A stretch of DNA of 64,000 bases from VAZQ01 sp963725065 (GTDB lineage Bacteria; Pseudomonadota; Alphaproteobacteria; Rhizobiales; Xanthobacteraceae). Positions 39,711 to 48,968 of this stretch are shown piece by piece; positions within the stretch are counted from its first letter, which is position 1, and each line of letters begins with the position of its first letter. The notes below the pieces were generated by a model. The model saw only the letters and a program-made list of their open reading frames with translations, had not been told where the DNA came from and made no database searches. The stretch lies in NCBI GenBank assembly GCA_963725065.1, contig CAVRXD010000020.1, forward strand, positions 316,186 through 380,185. Reading direction: 5' to 3'. Made by a program: the position numbers and the translations under genes.

Positions 39711-40313
39711 ATGCTACACGCCGATATCCGACGGCAAACGGCAACAGCTGCTGCGCGATCCATCGCCGCGGCGGCGAAAACCTCAGCAGACGAGTTGCTC
39801 GTTGAACGGATTGCTCTCGGCGACCGGCTTGCCATGGAGGCGCTGTTTGCCAGGCACCGTACGCCCGTTTATCGATGGCTCGTTCGCTTCGTCAACGACG
39901 CACCACTTGCCGAAGACCTTCTGAGCGAAGTTTTTCTGGACGTGTGGCGTCAGGCTGGTCGGTTCGAAGGGCGCTCGACCGTCTCGACATGGCTTATGTC
40001 TATAGCCCGCTACAAGGCTCTTGCGGCGCGCCGTCGCCGGACCGATGCGGAGCTCGATGAGCATATCGAGGCCACCGTCGCCGACACGTCGGACGATCCG
40101 GAAACGGCGCTTGCGAAAAAGACCCGGAATGAGGTGCTGCGCCGGGCCCTGACCAGGCTTTCGTCCGAACACAGGCAAATCATCGATCTCGTCTATTATC
40201 ACGAGAAATCGGTGGAAGAGGCCGCGCAGATTCTCAAAGTGCCTGCCGCGACGGTGAAGACACGCATGTTCTATGCGCGCAAGAAACTGGCCGTTCTGGT
40301 CAGCGCAGCGTAG
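39711..40313 (+). CDS. ECF-type RNA polymerase sigma factor
   Basis: 200-aa group 4 sigma factor. Region 2 is seen as LFARHRTPVYRWLVRFVND then DLLSEVFLDVWRQAGRFEGR, and region 4 as RLSSEHRQIIDLVYYHEKSV then VPAATVKTRMFYARKKLAV, the helix-turn-helix for -35 recognition. The start ATG (MLHADIR) has GGGGGA upstream. No anti-sigma gene is adjacent, which is unusual. The downstream cytochrome/propeller cluster on the same strand is a possible target. Confidence 0.92.
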   Translation: MLHADIRRQTATAAARSIAAAAKTSADELLVERIALGDRLAMEALFARHRTPVYRWLVRFVNDAPLAEDLLSEVFLDVWRQAGRFEGRSTVSTWLMSIARYKALAARRRRTDAELDEHIEATVADTSDDPETALAKKTRNEVLRRALTRLSSEHRQIIDLVYYHEKSVEEAAQILKVPAATVKTRMFYARKKLAVLVSAA

Positions 40314-40618
40314 ACGGGCAGTCGCGCAGCGGGGGCGTGGGGTCGGCCCTACGCGGTTGCAGCATTCCCGCTGGAGGCGTTCTGCCTCGACGATACGCGT
40401 CACCTTCTTGAGCTTTCCTCCGGCCTCGTGCAGCGCCCGAGAATCACGTTGCGATGCGGCAAACGCCCGAAGCGACGGAGGATGTCACCGTGTCTCTCGG
40501 CGTGGGAGCGTTCGGTGAACAGTCGTCTCTGCATCCGCTCGATCTCGGACTTCCGCAAAGAGCTTCACTCCCGTAATCTCCGAGGGCCGCCACAACAGGC
40601 GAAACGGGGAGGCGTACC
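40314..40618. other. 305-bp region after the sigma gene
   Basis: No gene is supported. Short frames overlap here, but none has a ribosome site and a recognisable sequence together. Confidence 0.4.
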
Positions 40619-40979
40619 ATGAGTCAAAGCGGCTTCGAGACGCCCGAACAGGTTCTGAAATTTGACCCGCAAGCAAAGGGAAGGAGCGATGTAACTCCCC
40701 TCGACGACGCTGGGCAGGCTATCGTTGCGCAGATCCGAACGGCCGCCGATCTCGCGAACCAGGACTGCGATCGCGCCATGTCGCTGGCCCACAAGCTTTC
40801 GATGGAGCTTCGAGCGGCGGAAGATCGAACGCATCAGTTACGGGCGGAAGTGGAACTTTGGCGCAACCGCGCCAGTCCGCGCCGAAGAATGGCTTCGAAC
40901 AATTCAGAAAGAGATCGAGGACAAGCTCATCGCTCGGAGACCGCTAACCGGCACCGAGGAAACGCCACTTCACCATTAG
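40619..40979 (+). pseudogene. Frameshifted small coiled-coil protein
   Basis: A helical hydrophilic protein of about 119 aa. The first frame gives DCDRAMSLAHKLSMELRAAE and HQLRAEVELWRNRA; the next frame continues VRAEEWLRTIQKEIEDKLI with the same helical character. An extra base near 40874 separates them. As read, the first frame runs to 41023 with a basic, low-quality tail. GGGGAGGC precedes the ATG. Small helical proteins of this type are seen in Bradyrhizobium-like genomes; function unknown. Confidence 0.6.
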
Positions 40980-41116
40980 GTCGCGCGTCGCGATCCCCCG
41001 CGCGAGCTCCACGATCGGATTGACGGCCTGGGGTCAAGAAAAAGGAATTTGGTCGCGGCGCCACGAACGACTTTGATCGGCTATTACTTGCAACGCCAGG
41101 ACATATAGGTGCGCTC

Positions 41117-42439
41117 ATGATTCCGTTTCAACGTGCTGCCCTGGGCACCCTTGCGCTCGCCGCGGCGAGTTTCGCGACCCCCAGCCATGCCGATGCCATT
41201 CCGCCGGGATGGGAGGCAAACAACATGGAGCCGGTCGGATATAGCGGTCTCGATAACCGCAAGGGCGCGTTCAAGATGGCCATCAAGAAGGTGAACGGCC
41301 GCTGGTACCTCTATATGGGACATCTCTGGCACTACGGCTGGAGCATTGTGGATGTCACCGACCCGAAGGATCCCAAGTTCGTAAAGACCATGCCGGGGCC
41401 TACGAATACCTGGACCATCCAGATGACGCTGCACGACAACATCATGGTAACGGGGCTGGAGAAGTCGTCGCTCGCCTGGGGAGCCGATCCGAATAAACCA
41501 AACGACGAAGGCGTTCTGATCTGGGACATCAGCGATCCGATCAACCCTCGTCAGCTCTCGCACTGGAAGACAGGGTCGACGGGTACGCACCGAAACTCAT
41601 ATCCGGGCGGCAGGTACGCTTACTTATCCGCGGCCGCGCCGGGCTATAGCTCGAATATTCTGGTGACTTTGGATATCAGCGATCCGGCGCAACCCAAGGA
41701 AGCCGGTCGGTGGTGGATGACAGGGCAGAAGGACGGCGAGGCCAAACCGGTTGGGCCCGAAGGATTCCACGGCCCAGCGAATATCAGCCCCGATGGCAAG
41801 ATGGCGTCGATGGCCTATTCCCCTGCGGTGGTCAATCTCGATATCAGCGACGTCGCCAACCCGAAGCTCATCGGGAAGCTTACATTCAGCCCTCCGTTCG
41901 TCGCGGTCGGCGCGCCATCGCTGCACACGGTTCTCCCGCTATGGGAGCGCAATTTGCTGTACGTGAACTCCGAGGCCATCGCGGAACGCTGCAATGAGGC
42001 GCTCAATTTCGCGGGACTGATCGATAATCGCAATCCGGCACAGCCTCGCCTCATGTCATTATTCCCTCTGCCGGTCCCACCGAAAGGCGCGCCATACAAG
42101 AATTTCTGCGAGAAGGGCGGCCGGTTCGGCCCGCATAATGTCAATCAGGAGATCCATCTCCCCGACGTCGAGAAGCCGGGCAATCTCATCTACCTGACTT
42201 ACTTCAACGCGGGGCTACGGGTTTATGACATCAAGGATCCATTGCTGCCCTTCGAAAGCGGGTGGTTCATTCCGCCGCCGCCAAGCGAGCGCGCAGGGCC
42301 GCTGCCCCGAGACCTCGTTACCCAGACTGAAGACGTGCTCGTCGATACCCGCGGTTATATCTACGTGACCGACAAGCAGTGGGGCCTTTGGATCTTGCGC
42401 TACACCGGTCCGGATCAACCTGCCCCAACGGACAGATAA
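41117..42439 (+). CDS. LVIVD-repeat secreted beta-propeller protein
   Basis: 440-aa exported protein with a signal peptide (RAALGTLALAAASFATPSHA) and repeated blades of the LVIVD type, for example WSIVDVTDPKDPKF, ILVTLDISDPAQPKE and VVNLDISDVANPKLI. These repeats form a beta-propeller. No catalytic motif is obvious. It is followed by two cytochrome-type genes on the same strand, suggesting a periplasmic redox or binding complex. GC and codon use are moderate for the window. Confidence 0.85.
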   Translation: MIPFQRAALGTLALAAASFATPSHADAIPPGWEANNMEPVGYSGLDNRKGAFKMAIKKVNGRWYLYMGHLWHYGWSIVDVTDPKDPKFVKTMPGPTNTWTIQMTLHDNIMVTGLEKSSLAWGADPNKPNDEGVLIWDISDPINPRQLSHWKTGSTGTHRNSYPGGRYAYLSAAAPGYSSNILVTLDISDPAQPKEAGRWWMTGQKDGEAKPVGPEGFHGPANISPDGKMASMAYSPAVVNLDISDVANPKLIGKLTFSPPFVAVGAPSLHTVLPLWERNLLYVNSEAIAERCNEALNFAGLIDNRNPAQPRLMSLFPLPVPPKGAPYKNFCEKGGRFGPHNVNQEIHLPDVEKPGNLIYLTYFNAGLRVYDIKDPLLPFESGWFIPPPPSERAGPLPRDLVTQTEDVLVDTRGYIYVTDKQWGLWILRYTGPDQPAPTDR

Positions 42440-42551
42440 CCGCTGCATGCTTAATCGCTGGAAGCAGGGAGCTGCCGACGCTTCGCGTGGCGCTTCCCGG
42501 CCCGACGCATTTGGAATAGTCTTGTCCAAAAGCTGTAAGGGGAGGAGGCCG

Positions 42552-42911
42552 ATGAGATGCAGGGGGTGGCTCGGTGTATTGCTGCTGGCCGCATGGCCGC
42601 AAGTTGCGCAGGCCCAGGCCGCGGCCGATGACAGCCTCGATGAGACGCAGAAACTAGGCCGTCGCCTGTTCGGCAATCATTGTGTTGTCTGCCACGAGAA
42701 GCCGCAGATTACGAGCATACAATACGGTCCCTCGCTCTCTCGGGAATCGCTTGGTGGTCAGCAAAGCGTCATCCAGGACGTGATCAGCAACGGCACGCCG
42801 CGGATGCCGGGATTCAAGTTTCAATTCGACCAGGCGCAGATCGTCGCGATCGCTGCCTACCTCAAGACCGTTCCAGCACCGCCGCAGTCCGCCCCCAATG
42901 CCCCGCGCTGA
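42552..42911 (+). CDS. Class I cytochrome c, periplasmic
   Basis: 119-aa cytochrome with signal peptide (LGVLLLAAWPQVAQAQ), haem motif CVVCH in FGNHCVVCHEK and axial Met in GTPRMPGF. GGAGGAGG precedes the ATG. It lies between the LVIVD protein and a cytochrome/propeller fusion, 10 bp before the latter, so co-transcription is likely. It probably passes electrons between them and the respiratory chain. Confidence 0.88.
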   Translation: MRCRGWLGVLLLAAWPQVAQAQAAADDSLDETQKLGRRLFGNHCVVCHEKPQITSIQYGPSLSRESLGGQQSVIQDVISNGTPRMPGFKFQFDQAQIVAIAAYLKTVPAPPQSAPNAPR

Positions 42912-42921
42912 AGGAGAAGAC

Positions 42922-44776
42922 ATGGCCAAACGACACCCAATGGAGTCCTCCGTCGCAGTGATCGCGATTGCGCTCGCCGCAATGCCGCTGGCGTTGTCGG
43001 ACGCGGCCGAGGCTGCCGATGCGCTGCTGAGCGGCGCGATTGCGTCCTCGACGGGCGAGAAGCTCGGCGGGGTGACGGTTTCGGCCAAGGCCGCGGGACA
43101 GACCATTACGACCACGGTCTTTACCGATGAAACGGGCAAGTACTACTTCCCGCCGCTGCCAACCGGGACGTACCGGGTGTGGGCCCAGACACTGAGCTTT
43201 GCCACCGCAAAGAGCGAAGTCGATCTCAGCGCGAACAGGCGCCAGGATTTCACCCTCGTCCCGCTCAAGGAATTTGTTCAGCAATTGCCCGGCGATCTCG
43301 TGCTTGCGTCATTGCCCGACGCCACCCCCGAAGACAGGCGGATGAAAGCGCTGGTCGCCAACAATTGCTCGGGCTGCCACACGCCAAGCTTTACGCTTCA
43401 GCACAGGTTCGACGAGGCTGGGTGGACGGCGATCGTCGATCTGATGAAGCGTGTGAACGTGTCCGGCGTGTATGGCGGTCCGGACCACAAGCCCCAAGGC
43501 GTGCTGGACCGCCATCAGCAAGAGCTCGCGGCCTATCTCGCGCGGGCGCGTGGCCCGACCGAAAATATGACGATCAAGTTGCGGCCGCGCCCCATCGGGG
43601 GAGACTGCGCGGGTGGTGTTCAAGGAATACGATGTACCGCTCGCGCCGGAGCTGAATGTGCCGGCCAAGGATCCCACCACCGACGGCAGCGACTGGTCTC
43701 TCGGCACGCCCTCGCGCCGCGGGTCGCTCGTGCATGACGCCACCGCCGATCTCGAGGGAAACCTCTGGTTCACGTCGAACGTACCCAACCGCAACACCAC
43801 TGTTGGCCGCATCGATACCAAAACCGGTGCGGTCAAGATGTTCAGGGTGAACGGGCCCGGTGGGCTTGCCGCCAACACGCATGGCATCACGCGCGACCCG
43901 AACGGCATCATTTGGTTTGATGTCAATGCCGGTCGGCGCGGCCTGGCGCGTCTCGATCCGAAAGCCGAAAAGATCGACGTGCATATTCCGCCGACGGGCA
44001 TGTCGCCGACCGGCGGCGCGGTCACCGTCGACTATGACGGCCAAGGGCAGATTTGGGCGTCTTCGCCCGACGGGGCCCTGCGTTTCAATCCCGCAACGGA
44101 AAAATTCACCGAGTTCAAGTCCGTGACCTTGAAGACTCCAAACGGCAATGGCGTCACCTACGGCGCCGCCGGCGATCGCAATGGCAACGGTTGGTGGGCC
44201 GAGATGATCATCGACACCATCAACAAAGGCGACGTTACAACCGGCCGCTCCATCGAGCTGAAGCTGCCGCGCCGCGAGGTCGACAAGGATTTGATCAACG
44301 ACGAGGATCGCAAGTTCTACGAATCCTTCAACGCACCGGATTTCAATGCGCCGGTCGCGTGGAGTCAGGGTCCGCGCCGCATGGGGACCGACAAGAACGC
44401 CGACATCCTGTGGGTCGGCAACTCATGGGGCAACAGCCTGACCAAGATCAACACCCAGACCATGGACACGTCCTTCGTGTCGCTCCCGGGCCCCGGTGTG
44501 ATGCAGCCCTACCATGTCGCGGTCGACAGCAGGCACAACGCCTGGCTCAATATCTGGACGTCGGACGTGGTGTTGCGATACGACCCCGCCGCCGGCACGT
44601 GGACCACCTTCGACCTTCCCACGCGCGGGACCGAGGCGCGTCACATCTCGCTGCTCGAAAATGACGGGAAGACGCAGGTGGTCATTCCCTATTCGCGCAC
44701 CAGCAAGGTCGCGGTCATGACATTCCGCACCGAGTCCGATCTTGCCGCGCTGAAGGCCGAGGCCGAACGTCCGTAG
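42922..44776 (+). pseudogene. Frameshifted Cna_B-cytochrome-propeller fusion protein
   Basis: One long gene (about 617 aa) is split by an extra G in the GGGGG run at 43597-43601. The first part has a signal peptide, a carboxypeptidase-regulatory-like beta sandwich (GKYYFPPLPTGTYRVWAQTL) and a haem motif CSGCH. The second frame starts VVFKEYDVPLAPELNVPAKD and has a Vgb/SMP-30-like propeller (LEGNLWFTSNVPNRNTT, SPDGALRFNPATEKF). Removing one G gives GETARVVFKEYD. As read, the first frame stops at 43737 and an ATG in the second frame is at 43613. Role unknown; the context is periplasmic redox. Confidence 0.8.
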
Positions 44777-44976
44777 GTGTCCCGCGGACGAGAGAGCGCG
44801 TCGGCCTCGGCGACGTTCGCCCCGGCACGCTGGCTGATGCGGCCGCGTGCGTTGACGGCGCCCGCCGGGCAGGGCTACAGAAGCGCGCGACCAATGCCGT
44901 TCGGTAGCTGACGGAGTGGCAAATCACTCCGTCTGGTTTCCCCGAGCGGCAAGTTGACAGGTCAAATCGATGGTTT

Positions 44977-45052
44977 GCCGCGGTAGCTCAGCCGGTAGAG
45001 CACCGCATTCGTAATGCGGGGGTCGGGGGTTCGAATCCCTTCCGCGGCACCA
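44977..45052 (+). tRNA. tRNA-Thr (CGT anticodon)
   Basis: 76-nt cloverleaf with acceptor GCCGCGG/CCGCGGC, D-arm TAGCTCAGCCGGTAGAGCA, anticodon stem CCGCA/TGCGG with loop TTCGTAA (CGT at 45010-45012), T-loop TTCGAAT and genome-encoded CCA. It lies just before the murein-enzyme cluster; tRNA 3' ends are common integration sites, but no second copy of its 3' end was seen in the window. Confidence 0.96.
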
Positions 45053-45541
45053 CGCTCACCTCACGGCATCGTCCCTCACGGTAGAGTCCCTTGGCCGGGG
45101 CGTTGATTCAGGCCCGCTGACGCGCGGGCCCGCGCCCGGCGATCAGCCGGTGGCCGCGGAATGCCGGCCCGCTTGTTCCAGAGCTTGTCCGAGATGTTGC
45201 TGCCGGCCGGGACCGCCGGCGCATTAACCTTTTTTTAAGACGTCTGCAATTGTCAGTTGCAAATGACTCGTCATGGTGTATAATACAACCTTACCGTGTG
45301 AGTATCCCAGTGGCCGCGACTCGTGATGGTTTCGTGTTCGGCCCGATCCCGCAGCAGGCCTGCAGGCGCTTGCGGTCGCCGCACGACCAACTCCTCGATC
45401 AACCGGGTCGGTTGGCACCACGTCGGTGGCCGCCAGATCGGCTGTCGCCAGATCGGTCGTCGCCTCGCGCGATCGGGCGCAATGCGGGTGGCTCATGCAA
45501 CGTGGCCGGCGCGCGCGGCGCGCGGCGAGAGGGAGGGTGCG
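45053..45541. other. 489-bp regulatory gap before the murein-enzyme cluster
   Basis: No gene is supported. The sequence switches from GC-rich to a low-GC patch around 45223-45300 that holds a consensus-like promoter and small dyads, and then a GC-rich leader of about 240 bp before the first ORF. Confidence 0.6.
45257..45284 (+). promoter_or_regulatory. Sigma70-like promoter with a dyad in its spacer
   Basis: TTGCAA, 16-bp spacer, TATAAT (perfect -10). Within the spacer ATGAC-TC-GTCAT (45263-45274) is a perfect 5-bp-arm dyad, and TGCAA-N7-TTGCA (45245-45261) overlaps the -35. This layout suggests a repressible promoter, about 258 bp before the ATG at 45542. Confidence 0.6.
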
Positions 45542-46987
45542 ATGCTTGATCGGCCGTCGCTGCCAATAAGCGAGATCGTCCAGATCGCCGCGAACTCGGC
45601 GCTCGCGCGGGTGTCGTGGGATGGCGGCCGCGGCCGGGCGCCGCTCGGCTACATCAAGGGCATGGCCGTGATGTTCGCGGTGGCGTTGCGCAAGCTCGCG
45701 CAGGGCGACCCGGCGGCGGTGGAGATGGCCAGGGCGTCGTCCGGCGACCCCAGTCGCGACGCGCTCGCCTACTACGCCTCCGAGTTCGCGAGGCTCGGCA
45801 TGCGCAATGACGTCAGCGGGATCGATACGCTGCGGCACCTGTTCGTGCTGATGATCGGCCTGGGCATGCGCGAATCGTCGGGCCGCTACTGCGAAGGCCG
45901 CGACCAGTCCGCCAGCAACACTTCGGCTGACACCGCCGAGGCCGGGCTGTTCCAGATGAGCTGGGACGCGCACGGCGCCAGCCGCCAGATCCCGAGGCTG
46001 CTCGACGAGTATCAGGCCAACGGCGGCGGGTATCGCGAGATCTTCTGCGAGGGCGTCACGCCGCGGCGCGGCGAGCTCGACAATTGCGGGTCCGGCACCG
46101 GCCTGCAGTTCCAGCAGCTGTGCAAGGAGCGCCCTGGTTTTGCGGTGGAGACCGCGGCCGTCGGGTTGCGCAATCGGCGTAATCACTGGGGACCCATCAA
46201 CCGGCACGAGGCCGAGCTTCGGCCGGAGGCCGACGACATGCTCCGGCAGGTGCAGCGGTTGATGGCGGTTGGCCCGAACGACATCGTCATCCGCCCCGAC
46301 GTGCCGGTGGTACCCGTGGTACCCGTGGCTGCGCACGACATCCTGTGGGTGCAGCAGTCGCTCAACGCGCTCGGCGCCAACCCTCCGCTGGCTGAGGACG
46401 GCCTGAACGGACCGCTGACGACGGCGGCGGTGCTGCAATTCCAGCAGGCGAATGGTCTCTCCCCGTCCGGCTTCGCCGATCAAGCAACGCTCGCGGCGAT
46501 CGAGCGCAAGTCGCGCCCGACGGGTCCGGTTCCGTCCCGCCCGACCGACCTCATCGCGCTGCTGGAGCGGCTGGTGATCCTGATCGAGAAGCTCAAGGGC
46601 CAGCGGCCGCTTACGGACCCGTCGACCGGCTCGTCGCCGGCCGATCGGCTGCGCAAGACCATCGAGCTGCTCGGCGCGATCCTGTCGCCCGGCGCGCCCG
46701 ACAAGCCGCAGCCGCTCGGCCAGGTCAACGGCGCGCTCGGGCAGACCATCGGCAATCTGCTCGACGGCAAGAAGACCGCAATCGGCCTGCTCGGCGCGGT
46801 GGCCACGCCGTTGCTGTCGCATGCGTCCGAGACGACCGCGCTCGGTCCCCTGCTCGCCACGCTGACGCCGGCAGCCGGCCTGAGCGGCTTTGCCCTGCCG
46901 GTCTTCCTCGGCATGACCGCCTGGGGCGTGCTCGGCAAGATGGAGAAGTGGGCGCACAGAAGCGCGCCGCCGCGGAGCTCCTCATAG
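45542..46987 (+). CDS. Lysozyme-like/PG-binding protein with shared hydrophobic C-tail (1 of 3)
   Basis: 481 aa without a signal peptide. The N-terminal 250 residues contain IGLGMRESSGRYCEGRDQS and EAGLFQMSWDAHGA, reminiscent of a transglycosylase/lysozyme fold (inference). Residues about 266-320 form a PG_binding_1 domain (WVQQSLNALGANPPLAEDGL). A Pro-rich linker with a tandem 9-bp repeat (VVPVVPV) precedes it. The tail from about 392 (LGQVNGALGQTIGNLLDGKK) is nearly identical to the tails of the next two genes, with two or three hydrophobic stretches. GGGAGGG precedes the ATG. Confidence 0.8.
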   Translation: MLDRPSLPISEIVQIAANSALARVSWDGGRGRAPLGYIKGMAVMFAVALRKLAQGDPAAVEMARASSGDPSRDALAYYASEFARLGMRNDVSGIDTLRHLFVLMIGLGMRESSGRYCEGRDQSASNTSADTAEAGLFQMSWDAHGASRQIPRLLDEYQANGGGYREIFCEGVTPRRGELDNCGSGTGLQFQQLCKERPGFAVETAAVGLRNRRNHWGPINRHEAELRPEADDMLRQVQRLMAVGPNDIVIRPDVPVVPVVPVAAHDILWVQQSLNALGANPPLAEDGLNGPLTTAAVLQFQQANGLSPSGFADQATLAAIERKSRPTGPVPSRPTDLIALLERLVILIEKLKGQRPLTDPSTGSSPADRLRKTIELLGAILSPGAPDKPQPLGQVNGALGQTIGNLLDGKKTAIGLLGAVATPLLSHASETTALGPLLATLTPAAGLSGFALPVFLGMTAWGVLGKMEKWAHRSAPPRSSS

Positions 46988-47092
46988 CGCCGCCTGCTCA
47001 TTCAGGATGGGGGACACTGCACTGCGTGGCCCCACCTCGAATCGGGAGCAGCTTCGCGAGCAAGTGATCGGCACGAGGAACGGGCGAACGGC

Positions 47093-48712
47093 ATGTGGAA
47101 GAATTTCGAAGGCATCGCGCGCACCCGGGAGCAAACTCTCGAGCGCATCAATGCCCTCCAGTGGACTGACTGGCGTCCGCAGGGAATCACCCTGCACAAC
47201 ACCGCGCTGCCGACCCTGGCGCAGTGGGCGGAAACCGGCGCGGCCCATGACGCACGCATCCGCAACCTGCAAGAATTCTATGAAGACAAAGGCTGGCACG
47301 CCGGCCCGCACTGGTTTGTCTCGCGCAACTGGATCAACTGGTTCTCCAATCCGCTCCTTCCCGGGGTTCATTCGCGCTGCTTCAACAAGACCCGTTTCGG
47401 GATCGAGATGGTTGGTGATTACGCTAAGGAAGAGTTCAATTCCGGCGATGGCGCGATGGTGCGCGATAATGCGGTCTTTCTGATCGCGGCCCTCAATCTG
47501 AAATTCAATTTTGACCCAGGGGATCTGACGTTCCACGTCGAATGCAAGCAGGACAATCACGATTGCCCCGGCAAAAAAGTCGTCAAGGCAGACGTGATTT
47601 CCAGGGTGCGCGAGATGATGGCCACGCTCAGATCGGGCCCTGCCATATCTGTGCGTCCGCGCTTGCCCGCTGCATCCTCGTCGGCGGCAGCATCCAGGCG
47701 CGTGCTCAACATCACCGCAACCGAATTCGGCGGGGAGGGGGACGAGCAATCTGCTGCTTATGCGGATGTGCCTGAGGGTTGGCCCAATCGTCCCGGCGTT
47801 GCGCTGCCTTGTCGGTTCTCCGGGCCGCGTCCCAAGGTCCGCGTCTTCAAGGGCGACAGGTCAATTCTCTGCGACATCGTCGACGTCGGGCCTTGGTATC
47901 CAAGCGCTCGCGGCCCGGAAGACAAATACTGGGAAACAGGTGCGCGTCCGCGTGCGGAATCGGACGACCGCACCAACCGGGCCGGCATCGACCTTACGCC
48001 TGCCGCTGCTGCAGCAATTGACTTGGACGGGAAGGGTATCGTCGATTGGGAATTCAGTGGCGCCGCGCCGGTCGGGCGGGAGTTCGAACGCCCGTCGGGA
48101 GCCGAACGGTCGATGCAGTTTTCACTGCTGGGTCGGCTCATGCAGCGCCTCGACCACATCGAGGACGCCATTACCCAGAATGGGCGCCGCCTGGATCGTG
48201 GGCCAACGCAGACTCCGATACCTGGCACGATTCCTGGCACGATCCCTGCCCACATCCCTGGGCCGGATGACATCACCACGTTGCTGGAGCGGCTGCTGCC
48301 GCTGATCGAGAAGCTGCAGGGCCCGCGCGCGCCGACGGCCATCCCGGCCGATTTGCAGCAACCGGAGCAGCTTCGCAAGGCACTCGATCTGATCAAGACC
48401 ATCCTCGTCCCCGGCGCCGACGGCAAGTCGCTGCCGCTGCCGCTGGGCCAGGTCAACGGTGCGCTCGGGCAGACCATCGGCAATCTGCTCAACGGCAAGA
48501 AGACCGCGATCGGCCTGCTCGGCGCCGTGATCACGCCGATGCTGACGCAAGCGTCTACCACCACCGCGCTCGCCCCCATTCTCGCCATGCTGACGCCGGC
48601 GGCGGGGCTCGCGCCGTTCACCCTGCCGATCTTCCTCGGGCTGACCGCCTGGGGCGTGCTCGGCAAGATGGAGAAATGGTCCCAGGGCACCGCGCCGCGG
48701 CCGAAAGCATGA
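47093..48712 (+). CDS. N-acetylmuramoyl-alanine amidase-like protein with shared hydrophobic C-tail (2 of 3)
   Basis: 539 aa without a signal peptide. The N-terminal 180 residues are an amidase_2/PGRP-like domain with putative zinc ligands His35 (TLHNTA), His148 (FHVECKQ) and Cys158 (HDCPGK). Residues about 200-330 resemble a double-psi beta-barrel domain as in RlpA or expansins (RVFKGDRSILCDIVDVGPWY). A short helix LMQRLDHIEDAITQN, a repeated IPGTIPGT linker and the shared tail from about 450 follow. The stop codon overlaps a GCATGATCCCGAAAAG palindrome. Confidence 0.82.
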   Translation: MWKNFEGIARTREQTLERINALQWTDWRPQGITLHNTALPTLAQWAETGAAHDARIRNLQEFYEDKGWHAGPHWFVSRNWINWFSNPLLPGVHSRCFNKTRFGIEMVGDYAKEEFNSGDGAMVRDNAVFLIAALNLKFNFDPGDLTFHVECKQDNHDCPGKKVVKADVISRVREMMATLRSGPAISVRPRLPAASSSAAASRRVLNITATEFGGEGDEQSAAYADVPEGWPNRPGVALPCRFSGPRPKVRVFKGDRSILCDIVDVGPWYPSARGPEDKYWETGARPRAESDDRTNRAGIDLTPAAAAAIDLDGKGIVDWEFSGAAPVGREFERPSGAERSMQFSLLGRLMQRLDHIEDAITQNGRRLDRGPTQTPIPGTIPGTIPAHIPGPDDITTLLERLLPLIEKLQGPRAPTAIPADLQQPEQLRKALDLIKTILVPGADGKSLPLPLGQVNGALGQTIGNLLNGKKTAIGLLGAVITPMLTQASTTTALAPILAMLTPAAGLAPFTLPIFLGLTAWGVLGKMEKWSQGTAPRPKA

Positions 48713-48749
48713 TCCCGAAAAGTTGCAGACTTTTCGGACAAGATCATGC
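48707..48749. repeat. GCATGATCCCGAAAAG palindrome, copy 1
   Basis: 43-bp dyad (GCATGATCCCGAAAAGT ... ACTTTTCGG ... GATCATGC), widespread in Bradyrhizobium-like genomes as an intergenic palindrome (from memory). A second, partial copy lies at 48762-48792. Confidence 0.8.
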
Positions 48750-48761
48750 GACCGAACCAAA

Positions 48762-48792
48762 GCATGATCCCGAAAAGTTGCAGACTTTTCGG
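48762..48792. repeat. GCATGATCCCGAAAAG palindrome, partial copy 2
   Basis: Repeats the first 31 bases of copy 1, including the CCGAAAAGT/ACTTTTCGG stem. Confidence 0.75.
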
Positions 48793-48968
48793 AGGCCGCC
48801 GAGCCGCAACTGTATGCAAGTCTCAACTGTATGAACGAGCTCACACGCTGGGTTTCCGCTGCCGACTATAAGTGAACAACCAGCCTCAAGTCGTGGCTTC
48901 AGGGTTCAGGCTCTTGCAAGCGGTTCGCCTGGCGGGCCGCGACGGACTGACAACGGGAGGGGTTCAAC

